Below, one piece after another: positions 47,901 through 57,851 of a DNA stretch of 64,000 nucleotides. The stretch is from contig JABYQQ010000011.1 of assembly GCA_022605405.1 (NCBI GenBank), forward strand, positions 1,364,001-1,428,000. The letters are read 5' to 3'. Position 1 is the stretch's first letter, and each line of letters begins with the position of its first letter. The stretch is from Earliella scabrosa (Eukaryota > Basidiomycota > Agaricomycetes > Polyporales > Polyporaceae). The notes under the pieces are model-generated. The model was given only the letters and a program-made list of their open reading frames with translations. It searched no databases and was not told where the DNA came from. The position numbers and the translations under genes were made by a program.

Positions 47901-49477
47901 CGTGAGCATCTGTCGTCGAAAAGGTCATGAACGTAGCAAAACTCTGAGCAGAATTTGAACACTGGCATAAGCAAGATCCTCCTCGTGCACCGTACGACCG
48001 TTCGAGCTAGCGAGAGAAACTCAAAGGTTAATGCTCGCTAATACTAGACGGGTGTCTATGCTACTAAATGTGGCAAAGTCACAAACTCCTCGCACAACTC
48101 TGAGCGGAAGCGATGGAAACAGCTGTAGAAAGGGATAGATCGCAATGCAAAACGAATAATAGGGGTCCGGATGGGGGTAGTTGCGGAGCACACGCAGTCA
48201 ATCTCGTCGCGCAGCTGTGTGGAGGTCGTCGTGCTCACGTCCGAGTACCCGCGCAGCGGTGCGCGTCACAGGGCAAACAATGGAATACATACAACCTCAT
48301 GCATCACCATGACGATTACACACATGCCGGCCGTGAACATTACTGACTATGAGAGCAAATACCAACCAAGGGGGCAGGGTTGAATGTAATTACTTATGAG
48401 GGTCACGCTGTCAGACTGCGGTGGAGACAAGATGCTAAGAAGTAGAAGTCTGAAACACGTACAATTAGAAGGCATGTTAGGGATGACAGCATTGGGACGA
48501 AAGACAGCAGAAGACGTACAGGTGAAGGACAGTAGTTTCTCTGAGCCCGACGACTCGGAGTAGATGATCGCTTTGATCGAGCCCATCTAGCTAGTTGGAG
48601 GTATTCGCTGCCATACCAAAGGTTGCCTTGCCTGCTGCATTGTTGGGGTGTGGTGCTCTCGCGGCGTCATGCACGACCCAGGGGCATTCTGGGACCTGTG
48701 CCGTGACGCTTCCAGTCAGGCCGCAAGCCTAGTCGATGGCAGCGCATGGCATCCATAATTTGGTCACTGTTGTGCCCACTGGTATGAGCGCCACAGGAGA
48801 AGGTCACCACATTAGATACCGTACACGCGCGCCGTAGAGGAGCAGACCAAGCAGTGTTGCGGTCGATCGGTTTGACAGTATGCAGCCACAATGGGTGACG
48901 AGTAGTACCCGACGCGAGTGCAACCGTGGACCCAGCGCGCGTATGGTCCGTAGCACCAAGCGTGATATTGCTCCTCTGTGGTGCAACAGCCACTGCTTAA
49001 ATAGCCGGATATCTTCTGGTACTTACCAAGCAAGCCTTGTCTGGATCTTCGGTGGAAGAAGCTGCAACACTGCCACTGCCGCTACCTTGTATCAAGAGGG
49101 AGATGATATTCTGTGCCAGATATCAGCACACGTCTGTTATCAGAGCATTTGACATGCGCGAGAGCTCACAGCTGTCAAGAGGATATTTGATTCTGAAGTA
49201 TGCGTGAGTGTTGAGGAACAATAATGAGCGGCGAGGAAAGCGTGACTCACACAACAAAGGACTTACGGGCAGACGGCTGTATTCACCAATACCCGTCCAA
49301 AGCCAACAGAGAGCGCTGTCACAAAAGGCGTGGGTGCCAGTAGTCAGTACAAGAATGTTGGTTCTATAGCGGCCGTCAGCGGAGCTCTACAAGTGATAAT
49401 GTGACATGACACGCACTGTGGCATCCGCAGAAAGAGCTCGTAAGCGACCTGCCCTTCATTCGTGCCCCAACCTCTCC
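47901..49477. other. Intergenic region
   Basis: A minus-strand frame at 48586 starts MGSIKAIIYSESSGSEKLLSF just before a GTACGT donor and could be a first exon, but no matching second exon was found. No gene is called. Confidence 0.3.
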
Positions 49478-49479
49478 TA

Positions 49480-49755
49480 CTGTACCATTTCGACCCTATG
49501 TTCAGGTCACGCGTCACAAGGGCCTTGGAACATCCGAAAGTTCGAGGTGTCACAGTCACAAATGACTTTTGAACTTCAGTCCCTCAAAGGTCACGGCACC
49601 TAACGGGCGCTAGATCACTTTTTTGGCGGGCGGGGACCCCGTGTGAACTGAACATTTGCGAGGGTCACAGGTCACCGAGGGGTCTGAACTTTCCGCCCCG
49701 TAGTTCATGGGTGTCACGGGTCACACCTGGTGAACTTTAGGTCGAAATGGTACAG
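49480..49755. mobile_element. 276-base MITE with TA target-site duplication
   Basis: Terminal inverted repeats begin with the identical 16 bases CTGTACCATTTCGACC on both strands, and similarity continues in diverged form (GTTCA/GTTCAC). TA flanks each end (49478-49479 and 49756-49757), pointing to the Tc1/mariner group. The interior is packed with GTCAC pentamers (nine on the plus strand). It has no coding capacity. The inverted repeats are unrelated to those of the MITE at 5052-5333. Confidence 0.75.
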
Positions 49756-50871
49756 TATTCCCGCTGTCATCACTGTGGGGATCAACCACCGTGCTCGGGA
49801 ACATGCAGAAGTTGGTACAAGTGGACTCTGGAGGACAGAGGTGTGCTGTGGTATGTAGCTGACCACGCTTCGCTGGGGGGAAGGGCAGCTGGGCTTGTTC
49901 TATATCACGTTAGTAACTGTTGATCCATAAGTCGTCTTGGCGGAGTCAGTTGTTCGATAGTGCATCTTATTTTTGCTCGGAGGCGCCGAGTCGGGGGTTC
50001 AATTCCCGAGTGCTGCAGAGCAGTTCCGCAGATACATCCGCAAGACGATCGAATGCCCTTGCAGACTTAGAGTTACAGCCAGAAGTACCAGATACGGCTA
50101 CACTGCACATAGTCCTCATGCTCTGGTACCAGGGGAGTTTTGACGTGCATCAGAGCAACCACCACAAGTACCCTTCCGCTGCAAGAGGCTTGTACCTGGG
50201 GGTGCAACCACCCTCACATGGGTGGGAGGTTTATAACCTGTGTCTCTACCACTTCTTGACAGTTAGGAGCAGTGGGGGCTATGCACTTTGGAGAGGCTGC
50301 TCCTCACATCCCTCTCTTTCCTTGCTCCTAGCTATCTATTGCCTCCACTTACATACATACCCTACTACACCCCACCCTGCGGCAACTTGATGTTGGCGAT
50401 GGTCCGATGGACATCTGCCTCAACCTAATACATTTCTCTCTATGCCTGCTTGGTAACTCCCCCTTGCTACCTACACACACTAAATACTCTGTATACTTAT
50501 GCCTATCATAGGATGCAGCCCTCCAGGGTGTAACATGAGGATTAAACAAGACTCAAGAGGGAGAGAGAGAAGAAGGCAAGCACTGTGCAACAACACTGGA
50601 CAGAACATTCTTCATCCAGAGTCTGAGTTCAATCAACGCCAAGTTGTGCGTGATGCGGCATGCAACTTGAAGTGTTGAATATTCAGCATGAGACTCTCTA
50701 GGTGGGCGTGACCGTCATTGCGATCCTCATCATATCGTGGCCCTTGTTGAGTTCTAGGAGCATGTGCCAGTATGCCAGGGCCCACATCAGGAACGGGGAT
50801 TTGATCCATAGCCTCCATATGGCAGTGTATGGCGTCATGGCGCCCTGGAAATCCCCCCCCCCCCCGATCAT

Positions 50872-50891
50872 ATGGAGATCGCGATCTCCAT
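50872..50891. repeat. Perfect 20-base palindrome
   Basis: ATGGAGATCGCGATCTCCAT, with no spacer, seven bases right of a 13-base C run. A second palindrome of related sequence (CTCCATATGGAG) occurs near 51352-51363. Confidence 0.9.
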
Positions 50892-51429
50892 CCCGTGCCG
50901 GATGGAAACACCCGGTTTCATGTGGAGACAGCTTTTTCCATCCAATGCCATCCCAAGGACATCTTTCAAAATACCGTCTTCAGGCATACGGAATCACTGT
51001 GAGATCCTAAGTTTGTATTGTCTACACCCATACGAGGTGTCCCGCATAGTCCGAACGAACGAGACAAGCCAGGCTCTGTTGATGGGTGTAAGCGCCGGTA
51101 AGCTCGCAGATGCCGGCAGTTCATTCTGGATGCAGTTATGCATCAATACTCACCGGAATGTCAAGAACAGAGGTAACAATACCTATTCATACAAAAACCT
51201 GTGTCCTGCAAGTAAAGTGGAAGTGCCATGGAAAAGAGTGTCCTGCATGGATAATGTGTCTCCAGATGCCAGTGGAGACGGGCGTTTCCAGCCGGTAATG
51301 TGCGGATCAACTTGATCACTCCGGCGTCCCATGGCACCGTGGAAAACCTGTCTCCATATGGAGGAAAACCGGTTTCCTGATTGGCAGTTGTCCTCTGCAA
51401 CTTCCAGATCATCTTCCATCTCTGCCATG

Positions 51430-51512
51430 GCCTCTGTGTATCTTTCTGTCTGTCTGTATATTGATCTCTCTGTAATTCTGTCTGTCTGTCTATATATCCA
51501 TCTATTCAGGTT
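51430..51512 (+). repeat. TCTG/TCTA microsatellite tract 3
   Basis: Short imperfect array of the same class as the tracts at 47.0 and 47.6 kb. Confidence 0.8.
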
Positions 51513-51718
51513 TGTCGATCTGCGGACGGTTGGGCGTCTTACTGTTCTCGAGTTCGAATCCCGCTTGTGTTCTTGCCGCTTGCGCTCTCGGGCCGGATTC
51601 ATCCGCTTGACTTGTACCCGCGAGACGATCGCCAAGCAGTCCACAAATACACACAAGTTAATACGAAACAATGTATTCAAATCAAGCAAATCTTCGTCTC
51701 TCCTCCTCAGTTGAGCAT

Positions 51719-52459
51719 TTACACATACCCGTTCAGTGCACGGACAAGATACATACTAAGGACGATCACCAGTACCACCACCAAACGCGAGAGTACGCGC
51801 AATGCGTCCGCGAGCTCAGTCAGCAACCGCGTCAAGACGGCGAGAAGGCCCCAAATCACACCCGCGGCGATGACAAAGATGAGGGGATGCATCGTTACTA
51901 TGCGGAGCTACTGCGGGTGGTTCATCGTGGTGAGGCAAGGCGGCCGGGGGTTCAATGGATGGCAATAAGAGTTCAAGTCAGTCGATGAGGGCAAGAAGTA
52001 CTCTAAGTGCGTACCGGAGGCACGCTCAGGCTTGAGGGTTCTCTGAGGACGAGGGTGGAGAAACCTGTAGACATGCACCATGGTCCGTTAGCGAGCGGTA
52101 CAGCAGACCACAGGCAAGAGTGTACGGGCAAATCAGAAGCTCACAATGATCAAGAGTGATGGTGCTACTGGCATAACAGACCGGGGCTTATGAGAGAACG
52201 TTACGAGAGACTAGATGCATCCGTACCTGCTGTCGTGTTTGAGGTTGAACTTTACAGTTTTCCACAACCAGGTGAACAGGGGATGACCACTTGGGAGGCG
52301 AAGGGCCCCGTACTCGAGAAGGCGCCGTGGCGACGAGGCGTGGTTGCCGGGCGATGAAGATTGCGAGGAGTGGACGTAGACGTGGGGAGATGAGCGACGG
52401 CACGCAGAGGTCGCCGGGCGTGTAATCAGCGGGACGGAGTGGGAGAGCAGCGGATAAGC
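51719..52459 (-). CDS. Small membrane protein, 5' end unresolved
   Basis: Three exons fit in phase (52459-52227, 52064-52015, 51897-51719). The first ends HPLFTWLWKTVKFNLKHDS, the second reads RFLHPRPQRTLKPERA, and the last encodes two hydrophobic helices, MHPLIFVIAAGVIWGLLAVL and LVVVLVIVLSMYLV, before the stop at 51719. The acceptor used for the last exon (GCATAG) is one of two nearby. An alternative frame of the first exon joins to a different short ending, so the model is not settled. No start codon was found. The family is unknown; two membrane helices at the C-terminus are visible. Confidence 0.4.
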
Positions 52460-55400
52460 CTGAACGTAAGGGGAGCTAGAGGACGTGTCCTGTATCGGCT
52501 CTCCTGAGCCTCCCCACGGTTGTGTACGCACCTGACCGTGCGGACGAACTCATCCTCGGTTCCTGTCGAAGGAGCGCCAGACACGCCTCTCCATCCTCCT
52601 GAGACGCACGCAGTTGCCTGCCAGCCTCCACTCGTCCAACCCAGCTTGCATCCAGTTCCCCGAAGCCCCTCGGTTTCTCTCTCCTCGTGCCTCACTTGTG
52701 TGTCGCAGTCTCCGATGGCGGACGCGGACACCTGTGATCGCTCAGCCGGCCGTCGTTCGCGAGCCCGTAAAACTGCAGCCGCTGCGGGAGGGTTCGTGTC
52801 GTTTACTTGGATAGCAGGGTAGTGGGCAGTCGCGATCAGCAGAAGGGTGTTCATGGGTTCGTAGGCGGATATGGTCGGGTCAGTGAGGAGATCATATTTG
52901 GTGGCGAAGGAGCTGAGGAGAAGACCGCGATACGCAAGATGCTTGAGAGGAAAACAGGGAGTTTATTTAGATGGATGAGGTCAGAGAAAGTCGCATTCAG
53001 TATCCCAAGAACCTATATCCAGTATGCTCAGACTACTTACGACGCGTGGCCTTGGCTCACGTGATCGTGTCATTGTGAGTCCGATCGCCTCGGGCTCTAC
53101 TATATAAGCCTCTCGCAGGGGCTCTTTTCAGCCTGACACCGAGAAATTACCATGGCCATATGAGCTGCCAATAAGGTACCGTCCTTGCGAACCCTATACA
53201 TGACCCCGTCGACGGCGTAGCCTTTCAATTCAACCGCGAATTCGTACCTGGTTACAGTGAATGCCCGCAACTTGACGTACGCAGTCCCGCTGCGCACAAA
53301 CGTCTATCCGATCGCCTTAGGCATTTACGTCGCAAAAGCCGGCCGCAAACTCCTGAGACTTCGCCCTCGAGATCATGGCGACGCCAAGCTTGCAGTCGTC
53401 CTCTTTCCAAGCAGGCTCCTATATATCGAGTCCGCAAAGCCGTTGATTGGCGCGAGGGCGTCTTCAACGTAAATGCGAGGAAGAACGGAGAGGCGGAGGT
53501 TAGCATAGTGTCCGTCGCAGCTCGCTAAGAGCACGAGTAGAGAAAACGCCTAACATACTCTGGGATCTGAAGGGGCGCATTGAGGAGCACCCAGTGCGGG
53601 AGGTTGAGGGACTCGAGGTCGAAGATATGCCGTACTGGGACCTCTTGACATGCATGTACATCGCGCCCGTCGGGTGGAAAGTGTACCGCATGGCGCACCA
53701 TGTGATATGCTGCCGCCGCTACCCGACTCTTTCCCTATAAGTGCATATCTCTCACTGCAGTGCTGATGGGACATGAGGCGACTGGATCTATACGCATGGG
53801 TCAGTATTTGTGCTCGATATGGCGTGCCGGTGTCGCTCACCATCGACACATACAAATATTAGACACCGCGGCCGTGGTCGCGCCCGTCGCTTCCTCGTGC
53901 ACTGGCATGATGACCTTCCCTGGAAGCCTCAGTTCATCGGACCGCGCATCTGATTTACCTGTACATCTGTGGCGTCTACAGCGCCCTCGACCAACCGCGC
54001 GAGCCGGACTTCTCCACGCCGATGAACTGTCGTGCATGGACTCCGACTCCATCGCCTCGTCCTCCGGGTCTTCCAGGCCCTGGATCTCCAGAAGACAGAT
54101 GTCTGCCTCCACTCGCGCGTCGTACGGCGACAGGCTGAGCATCGCGTCTGCCGGCTTCAGTACGAGTACGCAGACTGCGCGACCGCCCCGAGGGAGACCG
54201 TCCGAGTGCGGGAGGAGACGGCACCGTCAGGCACCCCGCGCGTGTGTTTCACAACGTTGATGTCCCTATGAGACAGGTTGCTCTCTCGCGCCTTGCACCT
54301 CTTCTCTGAGTATGGCAGGTCGTACGCATACCTCCTATTCTCACCCATGACTTGAACGTTCGGCCTACGATTTCGCGCGCCAGCAACAGCACGAAGGGCA
54401 GAGTGGAGGGAGTACCGAGTGGCGTGTGCTGAGAAGGACATGTGAAGCCGGACGGGTCGACGATGCACAACCTCTCGTCCCTCGCGAAGGAATACCTCGC
54501 ACGATGACGTCTGGCTGTCTCCCTTCTCCGTGTTCTGATTCTGCCACGTCTACCACAGCTCGAAGCGTTGCAGGACCGGGTTCGGGTGGATCTCGTCCTC
54601 GCCTCGATGCGCTTTGCCCCTATGTTGCGCATGCGCCTGAGGGGCTTGCGGAGGATGACCGCACCGGCAGGGTTGCATGAGGGATGCGGGTCGAAACGAT
54701 GGTGCAGATGAGGGAGGTTAGAGGGGAATTATCGGCTCGTCGTCTCAGTTCAGGAGTAGTCACTGATCACGACTGGATAGTCACCTACCCATTTTGAGTT
54801 CGTGGGATAGCAGAAATGTGGATGCGGTGCCAAGATGTTCGGTATGTTGCGCACGCGGCATGTTTTGAATTCTCCGGATCCGCCAATGGTGTACGCACGC
54901 GTATATCAACTAACACAGCCGCGGTCAACGCTCGAATCGGTTGAATCGTTCCATACTCAGCCTCGTCTAATGTTACTTCTTTCTCTCTCCACAGCTTTCA
55001 TTGAGCGATCACGAAACTGCCTGCCCGTATGTCATACGCAGCCGCTAACTCGTGTTTCCATCTGTAAGTCCCATGTGAGCGTCTCGCCGGTGGAGGCTTA
55101 TAACTACTCACCGGTCTTGGGTGGCCAAAGATGCATTGTCTACGCCCTTGCACGGGCCCTGTGAGTGCGTTTATCAAATGTTTTCACAAGTACCGTCGCC
55201 AGAACGCACATGAAACGGGTAGAAGGGCGTGTCTGGAAGGCCTGAAGGCGGATTGAAGCCCCCCTTGCGCCGCGGGGTGAACTTCAGTGCAAGCAGAGCC
55301 TTATGCAAGTCAATAGGTAGTCTGACGACATCAAAACCTGCTTACCTTGTGAAACTCCGCGTATGTAACTGCTTGCCTCGCTCCAGGCTCGCCCACAACC

Positions 55401-57440
55401 GACGCGAGGACCTTGCGAGGTTGTTAGCTCGGGGCATGGAATATTTACGTGCGGATGCGGAGCTTACTGGGTAGACTTTGGCGGAGACAACGAAGATCGG
55501 CATGATATGTGTTGAATGAGGTGCAGCGGCCTTTCAGACAACACTGGAAAAATGTCGGATACGCAGATTCGGTGTTGCCTGGAGAGACCAACGATGTGTG
55601 AGGCGTCAGTTCACATCGCAGGCGCCCATGCGCGTGCTCGCGAGGCTGATGAGATGTCCTTGCGCGTTGTAATGTTGTTTTATGCTCAAAATAAATGAAT
55701 GTTCCACTACTGTCGGACAAAGTCATGCTCTAACTCATGTATTCGGAACTGCTTACATCTGCCTTGCCGATCTACGCGAAAGCTGCCCCGTCCACAGCAA
55801 GGCATTGTGACGTCAGAAACTTTTGCATCTCACCGGGACTGGCTGAGACGTACCAGAACCAGGCGATATCCATTGCATTGGCAAGTCGTTGGGGCTACCC
55901 AATGCGTCATTCCCCCGATCAGGATCTAACAATTGCCGACAGCTTATCGCATGAAGGCAATCTGAGCGCGCGTGGCTATGAGGTCCGGAGTTGTCGGAGT
56001 TCGGGTGATAGAAGCTTGTTCTGATGCTCCATCGCGCACGCGACATGAGCAGGAGATACTGAAAGCTACATTAGCTGCGCTCGAAGGAGAAACATTGAAA
56101 AGGAGGCACATATCGGGTTAACCGTTGTGAGACCATATGATCGGCGTAGGCGATAGTTGAGATCGCGACAAGGCGATCAGCAGGAGGAGCGCTCCGCCAC
56201 GAGCTGGTACACACCGGTACACCTGCAAGAACGCGAAGCCAGTGTTCGTAAGGATAATCCAATAAAGGCCCACCGCGTGTTAGCGCACTAGTTGCGCGCG
56301 CTCCTTGCCCTTCACACTGGTCTTTCGACGCTCGCATGTGCAAAGGATTTCCGTCACGCGTCCAAGGTCGAGACCGTTCTCGTCCACCTCGGCCAGTGCC
56401 GGCAGTCGCGCGGGGACACGAGTGCTGATGGGGCGACCCTCTAACCAGCGCGCCGCCTCCGCGAGTATGGTTAGACCCGTTCGGATGCGCGTAATAGCGG
56501 TTGGGCGACCTTGGATTGGCATATATCGCGAGCCTCGGGATTGACGGTCTCCTTGTTGCGAGACCCTCGGCTTCGAGCCGGCGACGGTCTAGGTGACATC
56601 ATTTTGTGGTTCATCGTCCGAGCTGATGACGATCACGCAGGGGGAGCGGCGCGCGGCTGGCGGAGCAGAACTGATCACGATGATGCTGCCGCGAGTTTGA
56701 GATAACGGAGGCAGACTGTCCGCCTGTGAAGGGTCAGTCGCGGATGTGAGGAGATCGATGCTAAGGATGAGCATCGTTCATGCTTACGTTCGACCCAACA
56801 GGCTGAACTGGCGTTCGTTGGCTTGGCCATGGAAGCTGAAGAGCCGCGAGTCACGGACAGAGATGTGTCGAGGGCTCACGCGCGCAGGCGCAGGCGTATT
56901 GTGAGGGGCCTCCAGCGCAAGCGCGCATTCGCTTGTTGCGCGGCTGCGAGGGCGAAGTCGTTGCGGCATCGCGGATCAGGCGGTCGTGGTTGTCCGAGGA
57001 CGATGAGGCGAGCGTTCTTGCCGATAGTCGTACTGTCTAGAAGATGCGGGGTCGATCCGTTGAGACTACTTCACGGATGAGTTCTGAATGATATATGAGT
57101 ATTGAGCCCGCGACGAATTTCATGCGGCTTACTAGTGTGCTATTTCTGGTGTGTTATGCGCCATCAACGATCAAAGACCTCTGACGATGATTAGTGTCCT
57201 CTCGGAAGGTATAGTGCGGGGATTATACCTCATTGTTGGGGGTGCCTCCAATGGCCGCGCGACGTTAGAGAAGGGTATGAGGGGAGGACGCGGCTACGGT
57301 AGAAGACGCAACAAAGCAGGGAGGCACAACGGGTGTGCTCGCAGCAGACGTAACATGAGCAGGAGCACGACAGACATCATCACTGGATGTGGGCCAGGAA
57401 TGGTCGAGTACACTCTAAGCCATGCTTGACAAGAGCGCAG
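52460..57440. other. Five-kilobase region of coding-like fragments without an intact gene
   Basis: Several short stretches read like protein but break quickly. Examples are plus strand 53514-53742 (ILWDLKGRIEEHPVREVEG and PYWDLLTCMYIAPVGWKVY), plus strand 54032-54271 (RLHRLVLRVFQALDLQK), and minus strand 54480-54360 (LCIVDPSGFTCPSQHTPLG). Also minus 56522-56280 (EVDENGLDLGRVTEILCTC) and minus 56343-56071 (DYPYEHWLRVLAGVPV). Starts, splice partners and stops do not combine into a model. These look like decayed genes. Confidence 0.35.
56589..56774 (-). pseudogene. Coding-like exon with SUMO-interaction-type motifs
   Basis: The frame reads SIIVISSAPPAARRSPC, then VIVISSDDEPQ. Hydrophobic runs followed by Ser and acidic residues match the SUMO-interacting motif. 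A good branch point and acceptor (ACTGACC...CACAG) lie inside its first third, suggesting the true exon starts at ADSLPPLSQ. No in-phase continuation past the TAG was found. Confidence 0.25.
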
Positions 57441-57851
57441 CTACATCATAGTGAATCTCCGCCTCGTGCAGAACATCGAAGATCGAGCGTACCTGGTAAG
57501 GGAGTACGGAGGTAGTCCATGAAGATTGCGTTCGACCGACGCGCTGGGCTCTTTGGCAATGCATGTTGCCGTAGTGTCTGTCAATGCAACATCCTCTGAG
57601 TAGAAGGTGAACTCACTACATATAGTCGACCGTATTCTCGGCGTGCAACCCGCCAATCTGACCCACTCAACTTCTTTAAGCATTGCGTGGAATAACTCGT
57701 GAAGGAGCTCTTTGAGTTGCTGCCTAGGAGGGCAAGGTGAGATAGTGGGCTGGGCCGATAACTGCAACTTCTTCGGTATGAGTAGCAGGGTGACTACCCG
57801 TTGGTAGGTCGCTATAACGCACAAGCTAGTTCGTCTTATTGGCGATGGCAT
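57441..57851 (-). pseudogene. SprT-like zinc metalloprotease fragment (tentative)
   Basis: An open frame of 136 codons contains PRQQLKELLHELFHAML, which matches the active-site helix HExxH of SprT/Spartan-type DNA-protein crosslink proteases (family pattern: arginine-rich, LxxTLLHEMIHA). Downstream residues do not show the expected third metal ligand and zinc-ribbon cysteines. It overlaps the last exon of the 835-residue gene by 26 bases on the same strand. It is probably a truncated copy, or an exon whose partners are lost. Confidence 0.3.

Larger units (their letters stand above)
49758..51718. other. Repeat-rich non-coding region
   Basis: Includes a 13-base C run (50853-50865), a 20-base palindrome (50872-50891), and several inverted TGGAGAC/GTCTCCA and TGGAAA/TTTCC motifs between 50840 and 51380. 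No gene is supported. Confidence 0.45.

Noticed and set aside
47579..47958. Overlapping open frames of 67-108 codons rich in Ser, Tyr, Ile and Leu
   Set aside because: They are translations of the TCTA/TCTG microsatellite in several frames.
49985..50020. tRNA-like B-box sequence (GGGTTCAATTCCC)
   Set aside because: No acceptor stem, D-arm or anticodon arm can be folded around it. A second B-box-like site near 51551 also lacks a tRNA body.
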